51,774 nt of DNA from Candidatus Desantisbacteria bacterium CG1_02_49_89. GTDB lineage: Bacteria > Desantisbacteria > UBA1551. The stretch lies in the NCBI GenBank assembly GCA_001871075.1, contig MNUP01000012.1, forward strand, positions 1 through 51,774, in the 5' to 3' direction. This document shows, piece by piece, positions 27,101 through 38,740 of the stretch (position 1 is its first letter; the number at the start of each line of letters is the position of its first letter). The position numbers and the translations under genes are program-made. A model generated the notes under the pieces. That model searched no databases. It was given only the letters and a program-made list of their open reading frames with translations, and was not told where the DNA came from.

Positions 27101-30100
27101 GACGTCCTCCAGAATGCTCCATACTTCCTCGCTACCTTCCTCTATCATGCGCTTTGCGCTTTTTATATTTGAAAGCATTTCCTGCTTGGCAAGTCTTTCA
27201 AGTATAAAAGGCTTGAAGAGCTCCAGCGCCATTTTCTTGGGAAGGCCGCACTGGTTGAACTTAAGGTGCGGGCCCACTACGATAACTGACCTGCCTGAAT
27301 AATCTACGCGCTTGCCAAGAAGGTTCTGTCTGAACCTGCCCTGTTTACCCCCAAGAAGGTCTGACAGGGACCTCAGGACCCTGTTACCCATAACAACGGG
27401 CGCGCCGTGGCGGCCGTTATTAAAAAGGGCATCAACAGCCTCCTGCAGCATCCGCTTCTCGTTCTGAATGATTATTTCGGGTGCTTCTATCTCAAGGAGC
27501 CTGCGGAGCCTGTTATTCCTGTTAATTACCCTTCTGTACAGGTCATTTATGTCTGATGTAGCGAAACGCCCGCTTTCCAGCTGAACCATAGGCCGCAGGT
27601 CAGGTGGTATCACGGGAACTATATCCAAAACCATCCATTCAGGTTTGTTGCCGGACTTAAGGAACGTCTGGGCAAGTTCGATCTTCCTCATGAATTTTTT
27701 ATTTTTCTGAAGCGCAGGATCTTTTTTAATGCGGTCTTGTAAATCCTTGACTATTAATTTCAGATCCACCTCTGAAAGGAGGTCCTTAATCGCCTCAGCT
27801 CCCATTTTTGCCTTGAATGTATCCCCGTGTTTTTCTTCCTTATATTTTCTGTATTCATCCTCGTCTATCAGTTCTTTCTTCTTGAACGATGACTTACCGG
27901 GGTCTATGACTATGTATTTTTCAAAATAAAGCACGCTTTCAAGATCGTGGCCTGTTATATCCAGAAGCACTGCGACAGGAGAAGGTATTTCCTTAATATA
28001 CCATATGTGGCTGACAGGGCAGGCAAGCGCGATGTGGCCCATACGAACTTTTCTCACGCTTGATTCAGTGACTTCCACATCGCATCTGTCGCACGTAATA
28101 CCTTTATACCTAAGGCCTTCGTATTTCCCGCAGAAACATCTCCAGTCCCGTGTCGGGCCGAAAATCTTCTCGCAGAAAAGCCCTTCGCGCTCCGGTCTGA
28201 ACGTTCTGTAATTGATAGTTTCCGGTTTCTTGACTTCGCCGTGCGACCAGCCGCTGATAACTTCGGGAGAAGCCAGGCATATCCTTATGGAAACTATATC
28301 TTCAAGGACAGCCCCGTCTCCTTCCTCATCCCTTTTTGACAGGTTTTCTATATTCAGGAGCCTGCCTTTTTTATCCAGGAAGGAAATGTTCAGCGAAAGG
28401 CCCTGCAGTTCCCTTACAAGAACGTTAAAAGATTCCGGTATTCCGATCTTGGGCGAGATCTTTCCTTTTACAATGGCTTCATAAAGATTGGACCTGCCAA
28501 TAGTATCGTCGCTCTTGACGGTCAGCATTTCCTGCAGGGTATACGCAGCTCCGTATGCTTCAAGTGCCCAAACCTCCATTTCCCCAAGCCTCTGCCCTCC
28601 GAATTGCGCTTTCCCCCCAAGGGGTTGCTGCGTTACAAGAGAGTAAGGGCCTATCGAACGGGCGTGCATTTTGTCATCGACCATGTGATATAATTTCATC
28701 ATATAGATATTACCGACCGTGCACTCACTATCGAAAGGCTCTCCTGTCCTGCCGTTGTATATCTTCATCTTGCCGCTTTCAGGAAGTTTCGCCTTTCTGA
28801 GCAATGATCTGATCTCTTCCTCTGAAGCTCCTTCAAAGACAGGGCTCATAACCCTCAAGCCAAGAGCCTTGGCTGCAAGTCCAAGGTGCACTTCAAGTAA
28901 CTGGCCTATGTTCATCCTGGAAGGAACACCCAGGGGGTTGAGCACCACCTCAATAGGCGTGCCGTCCTCAAGATAAGGCATTGATTCTTCCGGAAGTATC
29001 TTGGCCACAACACCCTTGTTCCCGTGGCGGCCTGCCATTTTGTCACCTTCCGATACCTTCCTTTTTTGTGCAACAAATATCTTGATCAGTTTGCTCACAC
29101 CGAGGGGCAGTTCGTCCCCGTCAGCGCGTGAAAAAACCTTTGTTTCTATGACTTTGCCGTTGTAGCCCGGGGGCACGCGCAGGGATGTATCCCTTACCTT
29201 CTTGGCTTTTTCTCCGAATATAGCCCTGAGAAGCTTCTCCTCCGCTGAAAGCCATATTTCCTCTCTGGGAGTGACCTTTCCAACGAGTATATCGCCGTCT
29301 TTTACGTCAGCCCCTATTCTGACTATACCGTTCTCGTCAAGGTCTTTCAGGCTTTCTTCGCTCACATTGGGAATATCCCTGGTGATCTCCTCCTCGCCCA
29401 TTTTGGTGTCCCTGACTTCAACCTTGTTCTCCTCAATGTGTATCGAGGAAAAAGCGTCTTCCTTCACAAGTTTTTCATTTAAGAGTATCGCGTCTTCAAA
29501 GTTATATCCTTCCCACGGCAGGTACGCGACCAGCACATTGCGCCCCATGGAAAGCTCACCTGCGACAATGCTGGGGCCGTCACTTACAATCTGTCCCGCA
29601 CTAACTTTCTGGCCTCTCATGACCGTTGGCCTCTGGTTAAGGCATGTGCTCTGGTTTGAACGGAGATATTTATCCATAATATAGGTGCTGGTTTCCTTCC
29701 TGCCCTTCTTATTCCTGCTCTCAATTACTATTTTTCTGGCATCGACATACTTCACTGTTCCGCTCTTCTTGGCAATTACCGCCCTGCCTGAATTCTTGGC
29801 TACGACCTTCTCCATACCGGTTATGACTATCGGGGGTTCGGGAAGTATGAGCGGGACGCTCTGCCTCTGCATATTACATCCCATAAGCGCCCTGTTTGCG
29901 TCATCGTGTTCAAGGAACGGTATAAGGCCCGCGGAAATACTAATGAGCTGCTTTGGCGATACATCCATAAAATCAACTTTGGCTGCATCCACCAGAATAA
30001 AATTCGACTTCGTCCTTGCAGATACCTGCTTCTCCTTGAACCTGCCGTTTGCTTCCAGCGGGGCGTTTGCCTGGGCTATGACATGCTCGTCTTCTATATC

Positions 30101-31762
30101 GGCGGTCAAGTATTCGATCTTGTTGGTCACCCTGCCGTTCACCACCTTACGGTAAGGGCTTTCCAGAAGTCCTAAGGAATTTGTGCGGGCGTAAGTGCTC
30201 AGGGAAACTATAAGGCCGATGTTGGGCCCTTCGGGCGTTTCAACCGGGCAGACCCTGCCGTAATGGCTGAGGTGAACGTCCCGGACCTCAAATCCGGCCC
30301 TGTCCCTTGTTAATCCGCCTGGTCCCAGCGCGCTCAGCCTGCGCTTATGCGTAAGTTCCGCAAGCGGGTTAGTCTGGTCCATGAACTGAGAAAGCTGGCT
30401 CATGCCGAAGAAATTATTTATGCCTTCGACAACGGGCTTTGTCACGATAAGCGAGTGAGGCATTGCGGAATCTATATCCAGGGTACTCATCCTTTCGCGC
30501 ATGATCCTTGCAAGCTGAAGCATTATCTTCCTGAACTGGTTTTCCAGCAGTTCACCCACCGACGCAACCTTTCTGTTGCCCAGGTGGTCAACGTCATCCC
30601 CTGCTCCCCTGTTCTTTTTAAGGTTAAGAAGGCCCTTTATCACCGCTACGATATCTTCTTTGCTCAGGGTCTTCATGTTCGGGGGAGTTTCCAGTCCTAG
30701 TCTTTTATTGAGCCTGTATCTGCCGATTTCGCCCAGGCTGTACCTTCTTGGATCTGTGAAAAACATCATGTCCAGCAATATCTTTCCGTTTTCATGCGTT
30801 GCAGGTTCGTTAGGCCTGAGCCTGCGATAGATTTCTGTAAGCGCTTCTTCCTGGTTTGCGATACGATCTCTTTTCAAGGTATTGGGGAACACGGCATCGG
30901 TTTCTTCGTTACCCAGCAGCTTGATCCTCTCTATATCCTTTTTCTTCAATAATTTCAGGGTATCCTGATTTATCGGTTCGTCGTTCCTGGCATCTACGAT
31001 AACCGTTCCGTCTTTGTCGCGGATATCTTCTCCCACCCTTCTTCCTATCAGTTCTTCAGGGCTATGTTCGCCAATGTTGATTTCCTTAAGCCCGCTAAAA
31101 ATCCTCATGATTTTTTCTTCGGTATATCCAAGAGCCTTAAGCAGGATTGTCGCTGGCATTTTACGCTTTCTATCAATTGACATCTGTATAGTATTATTTG
31201 ATTCAAGCTTAAATTCAAGCCATGCTCCCCAGTACGGGATGATCTTGGTTGAATACTGCCTTTCGCCCCGGGGAAAGATCTCTACGCCGTAAAAAACACC
31301 CGGCGCCCTGTGCAGCTGGTTGACCACTATGCGTTCCACGCCGTTTATTATGAAAGTTCCCTGGTCAGTCATGAACGGAAGGTCGCCAAGCAGGACCTCT
31401 TCTTCCTTTACTTCTCCCGAAAGCTTGTTGTGCAGGCGCACACTAATTTTAATTGGCACGGAATAGCTGACCCCTCTTTCGATGCACTCGGAAGGAGCAT
31501 ACCTTGGTTCACCGATCGAATAGTCAACAAACTCAAGCGTGGCCCTTTCATTCGGGTCAGTTATCGGGAATATTTCTTTTAATATCGAATTCAGGCCCTG
31601 AACCCCGACCTTGGGAACTGAGCCTTCCTTTGCTATGAACTGGTTGTAAGAGGTTTTTTGTATCTCAACAAGGTCGGGAAATTCCATTATTTCCGGGTTC
31701 TTGCTGAAATTTTTCAAAGGTATCTCATCAACGATTTTTTTAGCAGCGCTTCTGCGCTTCAT
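24140..31762 (-). CDS. rpoBC: Fused DNA-directed RNA polymerase subunits beta and beta' (RpoB-RpoC)
   Basis: Single 2540 aa ORF; RpoB hallmarks ([40 protein letters not shown]) followed in frame by RpoC hallmarks ([36 protein letters not shown]). Junction lies around 28280-28383. Confidence 0.96.
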   Translation of the reverse strand: MKRRSAAKKIVDEIPLKNFSKNPEIMEFPDLVEIQKTSYNQFIAKEGSVPKVGVQGLNSILKEIFPITDPNERATLEFVDYSIGEPRYAPSECIERGVSYSVPIKISVRLHNKLSGEVKEEEVLLGDLPFMTDQGTFIINGVERIVVNQLHRAPGVFYGVEIFPRGERQYSTKIIPYWGAWLEFKLESNNTIQMSIDRKRKMPATILLKALGYTEEKIMRIFSGLKEINIGEHSPEELIGRRVGEDIRDKDGTVIVDARNDEPINQDTLKLLKKKDIERIKLLGNEETDAVFPNTLKRDRIANQEEALTEIYRRLRPNEPATHENGKILLDMMFFTDPRRYSLGEIGRYRLNKRLGLETPPNMKTLSKEDIVAVIKGLLNLKKNRGAGDDVDHLGNRKVASVGELLENQFRKIMLQLARIMRERMSTLDIDSAMPHSLIVTKPVVEGINNFFGMSQLSQFMDQTNPLAELTHKRRLSALGPGGLTRDRAGFEVRDVHLSHYGRVCPVETPEGPNIGLIVSLSTYARTNSLGLLESPYRKVVNGRVTNKIEYLTADIEDEHVIAQANAPLEANGRFKEKQVSARTKSNFILVDAAKVDFMDVSPKQLISISAGLIPFLEHDDANRALMGCNMQRQSVPLILPEPPIVITGMEKVVAKNSGRAVIAKKSGTVKYVDARKIVIESRNKKGRKETSTYIMDKYLRSNQSTCLNQRPTVMRGQKVSAGQIVSDGPSIVAGELSMGRNVLVAYLPWEGYNFEDAILLNEKLVKEDAFSSIHIEENKVEVRDTKMGEEEITRDIPNVSEESLKDLDENGIVRIGADVKDGDILVGKVTPREEIWLSAEEKLLRAIFGEKAKKVRDTSLRVPPGYNGKVIETKVFSRADGDELPLGVSKLIKIFVAQKRKVSEGDKMAGRHGNKGVVAKILPEESMPYLEDGTPIEVVLNPLGVPSRMNIGQLLEVHLGLAAKALGLRVMSPVFEGASEEEIRSLLRKAKLPESGKMKIYNGRTGEPFDSECTVGNIYMMKLYHMVDDKMHARSIGPYSLVTQQPLGGKAQFGGQRLGEMEVWALEAYGAAYTLQEMLTVKSDDTIGRSNLYEAIVKGKISPKIGIPESFNVLVRELQGLSLNISFLDKKGRLLNIENLSKRDEEGDGAVLEDIVSIRICLASPEVISGWSHGEVKKPETINYRTFRPEREGLFCEKIFGPTRDWRCFCGKYEGLRYKGITCDRCDVEVTESSVRKVRMGHIALACPVSHIWYIKEIPSPVAVLLDITGHDLESVLYFEKYIVIDPGKSSFKKKELIDEDEYRKYKEEKHGDTFKAKMGAEAIKDLLSEVDLKLIVKDLQDRIKKDPALQKNKKFMRKIELAQTFLKSGNKPEWMVLDIVPVIPPDLRPMVQLESGRFATSDINDLYRRVINRNNRLRRLLEIEAPEIIIQNEKRMLQEAVDALFNNGRHGAPVVMGNRVLRSLSDLLGGKQGRFRQNLLGKRVDYSGRSVIVVGPHLKFNQCGLPKKMALELFKPFILERLAKQEMLSNIKSAKRMIEEGSEEVWSILEDVVKDHPILLNRAPTLHRLGIQAFMPLLVESKAIQLHPLVCVGFNADFDGDQMAVHVPLSIESQLEARFLMLSSNNLLSPANGRPIATPSQDIVIGCHYLTKESNGEKGEGKYFANADEVITAYSLGIMGLHASIRLQLSLGKGEKKIIGTTVGRVIFNDILPEDLVFVNKTLNKKAVSSLILDCHKKYGSSLAVELLDKIKDLGFEFATKSGLSIGILDIKVPKEKPAIIKEAQEEEDKVFAQYRRGLITDGERYNRVIDIWTRATNKLTDAMLANMKEDQKGFNPLYLMFDSGARGSEQQIRQLAGMRGLMTKPSGEIIELPITTNFREGLNVLEYFISTHGGRKGLADTALKTADAGYLTRRLVDVSHDVIVSEEDCGTVNGINVSVLKEGGETIELLADRILGRVALGDILDPLSGEVIVKDNQEITEDDALRIERAGIEKVRIRTVLTCEAERGVCRKCYGRDLATGKLVNLGEAAGVIAAESIGEPGTQLTLRTFHIGGTAYAAVEEKDIRLKFKVEVVEVPKNLITREKDGIIVANRHGEIVVRRILKTHKIPLKAKTAVFDGLWVTAGERLAQHGSESIASEVTGIVKIDEKNHNIFITGEEYPLPIQAGAEIKVNPGDVVEPNKSLAEFDPYNEPILTEISGDIKEYDLIKGETVREETDKTTGLLERVVIEHKEGKHPRIVVKNKEKEITYSIPVGAHLVVVDGRRVSAGEILVKIPHQSIKTKDITGGLPRVEELFEARHVRDKAIISEVDGKVEFSPFMRGTRKVVIKGERGTREYSIPEGKHLKARDGDEVIVGEPLTSGSVDPHDILAVKGERALQEYLVNEIQAVYRLQGVDINDKHIEIIVRQMLRRVEVTDPGDTRFLSGEQIDKFRFMHENERVVSKGGKPAQGRPILLGITKAALNSDSFIAAASFQETTHILTEAAINGRYDELLGLKENVIIGRLIPAGTGLPIYRNVQMEVSQPVKTAGPEEKKED

Positions 31763-31788
31763 CTAAACACCCTCCGACTGCTGTCCTG

Positions 31789-32178
31789 CTATTTAACCTC
31801 TACCTTTGCTCCAACTGCTTCCAGTTTTGCCTTGATTTCGGCTGCTTCTTTCTTGGAGATACCTTCTTTTATTGTCTGCGGGGTACCTTCCACCATATCT
31901 TTCGACTCTTTAAGCCCCAGCCCCAACAGGGCCCTTACTTCTTTTATTACCTGGATCTTGTTATCGCCGCTCCCCGTAAGGATTACTTTAAATTCGGTCT
32001 GCTCACCTGCTCCTTCCTTGCCAGCTCCGCCCTGTTCAGCCTGTGCGGGAGCCGCTGCTGCGAAAGCAGCTGCTTTAACCCCGAACTTATCTTCCAGCGC
32101 CTTGACTAGTTCAGACAGCTCAAGGACGCTCAGTTTAGCTATGCCTTCGATTATTTCTTCCTTGGAAATATTAGCCAT
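31789..32178 (-). CDS. rplL: 50S ribosomal protein L7/L12
   Basis: [34 protein letters not shown]; start with SD GAAGGGGGG, overlapping the rplJ end. Confidence 0.97.
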   Translation of the reverse strand: MANISKEEIIEGIAKLSVLELSELVKALEDKFGVKAAAFAAAAPAQAEQGGAGKEGAGEQTEFKVILTGSGDNKIQVIKEVRALLGLGLKESKDMVEGTPQTIKEGISKKEAAEIKAKLEAVGAKVEVK

Positions 32179-32710
32179 TTTTCCCCCCTTCATCTTTTTT
32201 TATTTTCGCATGTAATAGATTAATCAGTAGATTAATCAGTGCCTGCAAAGGACCGTTCAGCACCAATACAAGGCTTCCGGTGCATGAATATAATATTCCA
32301 GCCAGCTTGGTTAAAAGTATTTCTTTTGATGGTATGGTGGAAATAGATCTCAGATCATCGGCACTGAGGATTTTGCCGCTTACTAAACCGATTTTTATTT
32401 TAAGTTTTTCATTTTCTTTGATGAATTTCGTAAGTGTTTTGCATATGAGTATCTCGTCACCCATGCCAAAAACTACGGCGGTTGGGCCAAGAAACTGGGG
32501 CAGGAATGAATCCAGGTTCAGGTTTTTTGAAGCTATGGATAACAGCGTGTTTTTTAGTATCCTGTATTCAGCATTGTTCTGTTTCAGCTGTTTTCTCAGA
32601 AGAGCCATTTTGTTTACGCTTAATCCCTGGAAGTTAGTGAGGATAACGCAATTGGCTTTCTTAAATTTATCTTCAATATCACGGACTATTTCTATATTTT
32701 TTTCCTTCAC
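32171..32710 (-). CDS. rplJ: 50S ribosomal protein L10
   Basis: 179 aa between rplA and rplL; L10-like sequence. Confidence 0.94.
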   Translation of the reverse strand: MKEKNIEIVRDIEDKFKKANCVILTNFQGLSVNKMALLRKQLKQNNAEYRILKNTLLSIASKNLNLDSFLPQFLGPTAVVFGMGDEILICKTLTKFIKENEKLKIKIGLVSGKILSADDLRSISTIPSKEILLTKLAGILYSCTGSLVLVLNGPLQALINLLINLLHAKIKKDEGGKNG

Positions 32711-32722
32711 TTTATTCCCCGT

Positions 32723-33409
32723 TTAGACCTGTTCTATTTTTAAGCTCGACGGATCTACTTTCACGCCCGGCCCCATAGTTGTGGCAACAACTATTGTTGA
32801 AAATTTAACCAGCTGTTTAGCCTTCAATATTCCCTCGAATATGGCGGTGCAGTTCTCCCTAACCTGCTGGATTGGCTGGGAAACCTTGGCAACGCCGGTC
32901 CTTACTATGCCATGTTCATCGCTCTTGATCTCGTTTCTTCCGCCTCTGATTTCTTTTATGACCCTTGTTATATCTGATGTAACTGTCTCGTTTTTTGGAT
33001 TGGGCATCAGGCCTCTCGGACCAAGTATGCGTGCAAGTTTTGCCACGATCGACATAGTCTCGGGAGTGGCTATCGCTACGTCAAAATCAAGCCAACCACC
33101 CAGTATTTTCTCGGAAAGATCTTCGGCTCCCACATAATCTGCGCCCGCGTCTTTTGCTTCTTTTGTTTTTTCGCCTTTGACAAAAACAAGTATTTTCTTT
33201 TTGCTTGAACCGTATTGATGGGGCAGTATGACAGTGGTCCTTACAACTTCTTTGGCAGCAAGCGATCCCAGCCTTATTGAAAGCTCGACAGTCTCATCAA
33301 ATTTGGCTGGAGGAAAACTTTTAAGAATCGCAAGCGCCTCTTCCAGCGGATATAGTTTCACTCTATCGACCAGTTCTCTTGACTTTTTGTACCTTTTACT
33401 TCTTCTCAT
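32723..33409 (-). CDS. rplA: 50S ribosomal protein L1
   Basis: 228 aa; [19 protein letters not shown]. Confidence 0.97.
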   Translation of the reverse strand: MRRSKRYKKSRELVDRVKLYPLEEALAILKSFPPAKFDETVELSIRLGSLAAKEVVRTTVILPHQYGSSKKKILVFVKGEKTKEAKDAGADYVGAEDLSEKILGGWLDFDVAIATPETMSIVAKLARILGPRGLMPNPKNETVTSDITRVIKEIRGGRNEIKSDEHGIVRTGVAKVSQPIQQVRENCTAIFEGILKAKQLVKFSTIVVATTMGPGVKVDPSSLKIEQV

Positions 33410-33845
33410 TGATCTCTCCGGAAGATTCTACATCAATCCCCATGCTCCTGGCAGTGCCTTCAACTATGCGGATGGCAGATTGCAGGTCATCAGTGTTAAA
33501 ATCAGGCAATTTTAATTTGGCTATTTCCATTATCTTATCTTTCGTTATTACGCCGACTTTTGCTTTGTTTGGAGTTCCGGAACCTTTTTCCGCACCGACC
33601 GCCTTTTTAAGCAGTTCGGCGACCGGCGGGCTCTTTATCACGAAAGTAAATGACTTGTCATCGTAAATGGTTATTACCACGGGAACAACAGTGCCTTCCT
33701 GTTTGGCGGTTTGCTCATTGAATTTCTTGCAGAATTCCATGATATTGATCTGAAACGGCCCCAGCGCATTACCTACTGGCGGCGCAGGATTGGCTTTTCC
33801 TCCCGGGATTTGAAGCTTGATTTCTCTAAGTAATTTCTTTGCCAT
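33396..33845 (-). CDS. rplK: 50S ribosomal protein L11
   Basis: [43 protein letters not shown]. Confidence 0.97.
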   Translation of the reverse strand: MAKKLLREIKLQIPGGKANPAPPVGNALGPFQINIMEFCKKFNEQTAKQEGTVVPVVITIYDDKSFTFVIKSPPVAELLKKAVGAEKGSGTPNKAKVGVITKDKIMEIAKLKLPDFNTDDLQSAIRIVEGTARSMGIDVESSGEINEKK

Positions 33846-33872
33846 ATAATACCTCGGAAGATACAATCAAAT

Positions 33873-34403
33873 TTAAAGCTTTTCTACTTGCGTGAATTCA
33901 ATTTCCACCGGGGTCGCCCTGCCGAAAATAGTCACAAACACTTTGATCTTTCCTCTTGAAAGGTTTATTTCTTCGACCGTTCCCGTAAAATTAGTAAATG
34001 GTCCGTCGGTAATTCTTACTGTTTCTCCTTTTTCAAACTGTATCCTCGGAACGGGCTGTGTAGCTTCCTTCTCTTTTCTCTGAAGTATTCCCTCGACTTC
34101 CTCGGGATTCAGGGTAATAGGGCGTTTTCCTGGACCGACAAAACCGGTCACGCCCGGTGTGCTTCTTACTACGTGCCATATTTTATTGTCCATATCCATT
34201 TCTACCAACAGGTAACCTGGATAGATTTTTCTGGTCATAACAACTTTCTTCTTGTTTTTTATATCAATGACTTCTTCGGTCGGGATGACTATCTGCATGA
34301 TTTTTTCTTCCAGACCCAGCGCTTTACGCTTGTTTTCAAGAGCTTCTTTTACCTTCTCTTCATATTGCGAATAAGTGTGTATAACAAACCAGCCTTTTGC
34401 CAT
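33873..34403 (-). CDS. nusG: Transcription termination/antitermination protein NusG
   Basis: 176 aa; MAKGWFVIHTYSQYEEKV...KGETVRITDGPFTNFTGTVEEI (KOW). Confidence 0.97.
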   Translation of the reverse strand: MAKGWFVIHTYSQYEEKVKEALENKRKALGLEEKIMQIVIPTEEVIDIKNKKKVVMTRKIYPGYLLVEMDMDNKIWHVVRSTPGVTGFVGPGKRPITLNPEEVEGILQRKEKEATQPVPRIQFEKGETVRITDGPFTNFTGTVEEINLSRGKIKVFVTIFGRATPVEIEFTQVEKL

Positions 34404-34407
34404 TTTC

Positions 34408-34614
34408 CTATCCTAGGATTAACTTCATAAGAAGCGACAGTAAAAAATCAATCAACCAGATAAAACCGGCGACCACAAAAACCATTGCAGCAATCACTAC
34501 GGTTGAAGCGATCAATTCCTTTCTTGTTGACCATGTGACCTTTTTTGCCTCTATCCTTACTTCACCCAAGAATGTTTTTATTCTATTAAAAATACTTGGT
34601 TTCAGATTATCCAT
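34408..34614 (-). CDS. secE: Preprotein translocase subunit SecE
   Basis: MDNLKPSIFNRIKTFLGEVRIEAKKVTWSTRKELIASTVVIAAMVFVVAGFIWLIDFLLSLLMKLILG; ORF-track start lies upstream in tRNA-Trp and was trimmed. Confidence 0.95.
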   Translation of the reverse strand: MDNLKPSIFNRIKTFLGEVRIEAKKVTWSTRKELIASTVVIAAMVFVVAGFIWLIDFLLSLLMKLILG

Positions 34615-34629
34615 ATACACCTTTGTATG

Positions 34630-34700
34630 CGGGACTGGGGTGATTCGAACACCCAAAAGCGGTTTTGGAGACCGCCAGTTTACCATTAGCTTACAGTCCC
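34630..34700 (-). tRNA. tRNA-Trp(CCA)
   Basis: Reverse complement GGGACTGTAAGCTAATGGTAAACTGGCGGTCTCCAAAACCGCTTTTGGGTGTTCGAATCACCCCAGTCCCG; loop CTCCAAA. Confidence 0.93.
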
Positions 34701-34761
34701 CTTCAAGCCACCCTGAACTTCCGCGCAATGCCAGGCAAGGTCTTGCGTTTTGATTTTTATC

Positions 34762-34908
34762 CTACTTCTCTTTATGTTTAGAATACTTCCTGCAGAACTT
34801 GCAAAATTTCTGCAACTCCAGTTTTGCGGTCTTTTTCTTCTTATTCCTGGTCGTGGTATAATTATACCTGCCACAACCCCCACAAACCATTATCACTATT
34901 TCTCTCAT
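34762..34908 (-). CDS. rpmG: 50S ribosomal protein L33 (zinc form)
   Basis: Read directly: MREIVIMVCGGCGRYNYTTTRNKKKKTAKLELQKFCKFCRKYSKHKEK, 48 aa. Confidence 0.94.
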   Translation of the reverse strand: MREIVIMVCGGCGRYNYTTTRNKKKKTAKLELQKFCKFCRKYSKHKEK

Positions 34909-34948
34909 ATATTATACTATTATATTAATATATTGTAGTAAAACTATT

Positions 34949-34977
34949 ATTATAATTGAAAAAAATGGATTTGTCAA
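34949..34977 (-). promoter_or_regulatory. Perfect-consensus sigma70 promoter upstream of rpmG
   Basis: Reverse complement TTGACA-17 nt-TATAAT (TTGACAAATCCATTTTTTTCAATTATAAT). Confidence 0.85.
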
Positions 34978-35094
34978 GCTTTTTTAACTTTTTTCGCATT
35001 TTTTTTTAAAATTCGGTTTTTTGCGGTTGGCTTAAACAAAGGTGTGGATCAAAGGAATAACCGGATTTTAGGCATGATCGCTGTAAATGGTTTG

Positions 35095-35171
<77 letters not shown>

Positions 35172-35295
35172 TTATATATAAATATTATAATACCTTATAT
35201 AGTGTCTTGCCCTGAACCACTCATGCATTCGGGTTCAGGACTATGCTTTGCCATGCGACCCGAGTTTAACTAGCGTAACGAGTGATTTATGGCTT

Positions 35296-35471
35296 GAAAA
35301 TGGAAAATAGAGCAATAGACCGTCCCGATGTTACATCGGGACGTTCGGGTCGGCTTCGAATCCCTGCTGAAAATTGAGCAATAGATAATAGATCGCAATC
35401 TCCTTAAGTTTTTATCTATTGCTCTATTCTCTATTTTCGATTGCTCTATTTTTTCGCTCTGCGAAAAAATG
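35296..35471 (-). repeat. tRNA-3'-end composite repeat, copy 2 (after tRNA-Gly)
   Basis: gaaaatggaaaatagagcaatagaccg + hairpin gtcccgatgttacatcgggac + second arm gaaaattgagcaatagataatagatcgcaatctcc...tctattgctctattctctattttcgattgctctatt; hairpin ttttttcgc-tct-gcgaaaaaa (35449-35469). Confidence 0.82.
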
Positions 35472-35543
35472 AGCGGGAGACGGGATTCGAACCCGCGACC
35501 CTCGGCTTGGAAGGCTGATGCTCTACCGCTGAGCTACTCCCGC
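35472..35543 (-). tRNA. tRNA-Gly(TCC)
   Basis: Reverse complement GCGGGAGTAGCTCAGCGGTAGAGCATCAGCCTTCCAAGCCGAGGGTCGCGGGTTCGAATCCCGTCTCCCGCT. Confidence 0.93.
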
Positions 35544-35725
35544 ATAAGCATTCCGAAGGAACTGAGCATATTGCGGCATGCCCACGACGTTTATTCCGCA
35601 AGCAACAAGGTTCTCTCCGATACTAATCGGAGAGGTTCTTACTACGTCAAACCCACGACTTGGCCCGAAAGTAGCAAGGTTCTCTGATGCTAATCAGAGG
35701 TTCTTACCCCGCATAAGCATTCCGA
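35539..35725. repeat. 18-bp direct repeats (35539-35556 and 35708-35725) enclosing two ~70 bp hairpin units
   Basis: cccgcataagcattccga occurs exactly twice; between them cccacgac...caaggtt[hairpin]gttcttac occurs twice. Confidence 0.8.
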
Positions 35726-35740
35726 TTACTTTATGAATTT

Positions 35741-35834
35741 GAAAATAGAAAATGGAACAATAGACCGCATTTTCGCTGTTCCTTAATCTATTGTTCTATT
35801 CTCTATTGCTCTAGTCCCGATTTTATATCGGGAC
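35741..35834 (-). repeat. tRNA-3'-end composite repeat, copy 3 (after tRNA-Tyr)
   Basis: gaaaatagaaaatggaacaatagaccgcattttcgct...tctattgttctattctctattgctct; hairpin agtcccgat-tttat-atcgggact (35813-35835). Confidence 0.85.
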
Positions 35835-35918
35835 TGGGGAGAGAAGGATTCGAACCTTCGAAAGCCTACGGCTAATGGGTTTACAGCCCATTCCCTTTAA
35901 CCTCTCGGGCATCTCCCC
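35835..35918 (-). tRNA. tRNA-Tyr(GTA)
   Basis: Reverse complement GGGGAGATGCCCGAGAGGTTAAAGGGAATGGGCTGTAAACCCATTAGCCGTAGGCTTTCGAAGGTTCGAATCCTTCTCTCCCCA; class II variable arm. Confidence 0.95.
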
Positions 35919-36012
35919 GTGCATACAAATGTCGGTTCCTGGATGATCTGTGTAAATGAGAGCCCGTCACTCTGTTCTTCCATCCGTCGAAGACATAAGT
36001 GATGTCTTCGAC

Positions 36013-36033
36013 CCTCTCGGGCATCTCCCCGTG
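36013..36033 (-). pseudogene. Duplicated fragment of tRNA-Tyr 5' end
   Basis: cctctcgggcatctccccgtg is an exact 21-bp copy of 35901-35921 (tRNA-Tyr acceptor/D-arm 5' part plus 3 bp upstream). Confidence 0.75.
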
Positions 36034-36049
36034 TATTAAAAATGAATAC

Positions 36050-36150
36050 GAAAATAGAGCAATGGATAATAGACCGCAATTTCGCTGTCTTTGTCTATTT
36101 TCCATTTTCTATTGCTCAATTGCTCCAATTTTTCGCTTTTGCGAAAAATT
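36050..36150 (-). repeat. tRNA-3'-end composite repeat, copy 4 (after tRNA-Thr(TGT))
   Basis: gaaaatagagcaatggataatagaccgcaatttcgct...tctattttccattttctattgctcaattgctcc; hairpin aatttttcgc-tttt-gcgaaaaatt (36127-36150). Confidence 0.85.
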
Positions 36151-36223
36151 AGCTGGCGGGGGGATTCGAACCCACGACCTGAGGTTTACAAAACCCCTGC
36201 TCTGGCCTCTGAGCTACGCCAGC
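36151..36223 (-). tRNA. tRNA-Thr(TGT)
   Basis: Reverse complement GCTGGCGTAGCTCAGAGGCCAGAGCAGGGGTTTTGTAAACCTCAGGTCGTGGGTTCGAATCCCCCCGCCAGCT. Confidence 0.94.
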
Positions 36224-36224
36224 A

Positions 36225-38322
<2,098 letters not shown>

Positions 38323-38331
38323 AGACCCCTA

Positions 38332-38502
38332 TTATGTAGTTGAAGGAACCGGGGGCAGTGAAGGACTTTGTGCGGCCTGTTCTTGTGCGGCCCGATGTTT
38401 TTCTTTGTCGATCATGCTCTGGGCAAAATGTTTTTTTGCATTCTTGTTTGGCCTTTTTCTTCCCCAGAATTGTGCGCCACGCCTTACTCTCATGTGTGCC
38501 AT
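38332..38502 (-). CDS. Small basic protein of unknown function (56 aa)
   Basis: MAHMRVRRGAQFWGRKRPNKNAKKHFAQSMIDKEKHRAAQEQAAQSPSLPPVPSTT; strong SD AGGAGG 7 nt before ATG; ends 9 bp before the ligase start; absent from the ORF track because it is <60 aa. Confidence 0.65.
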   Translation of the reverse strand: MAHMRVRRGAQFWGRKRPNKNAKKHFAQSMIDKEKHRAAQEQAAQSPSLPPVPSTT

Positions 38503-38556
38503 TATTGATCCTCCTAATAATTATTCACCGAAACACCTTAATATCTACAAAAAACT

Positions 38557-38668
38557 GAAAATAGAACAATAGAAAATAGAACAATGGAAAATAGACCGCA
38601 ATTTCGCAATTTGCCTATCTATTTTCTATTTTCAATTGCTCCATTGCTCTGTTCGCCCAAAAGGCGAA
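38557..38668 (-). repeat. tRNA-3'-end composite repeat, copy 5 (after tRNA-Asn)
   Basis: gaaaatagaacaatagaaaatagaacaatggaaaatagaccgcaatttcgc...tctattttctattttcaattgctccattgctct; hairpin gttcgcc-caaaa-ggcgaac (38651-38669). Confidence 0.85.
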
Positions 38669-38740
38669 CTCCCCGGGCTGGATTCGGACCAGCGACCCTC
38701 CGGTTAACAGCCGGATGCTCTACCGCTGAGCTACCAGGGA
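38669..38740 (-). tRNA. tRNA-Asn(GTT)
   Basis: Reverse complement TCCCTGGTAGCTCAGCGGTAGAGCATCCGGCTGTTAACCGGAGGGTCGCTGGTCCGAATCCAGCCCGGGGAG. Confidence 0.94.

Noticed and set aside
28280-28383. rpoBC fusion as a simple frameshift artefact
   Set aside because: Both halves are in the same frame across a plausible linker and no start codon is present near the RpoC N-terminus; a single sequencing error would not easily create this. Read-level confirmation is still needed.
35881-36105. 74-aa and 60-aa minus-strand ORFs through tRNA-Tyr and its duplicated fragment
   Set aside because: They overlap tRNA and palindromic sequence with no RBS or family support.
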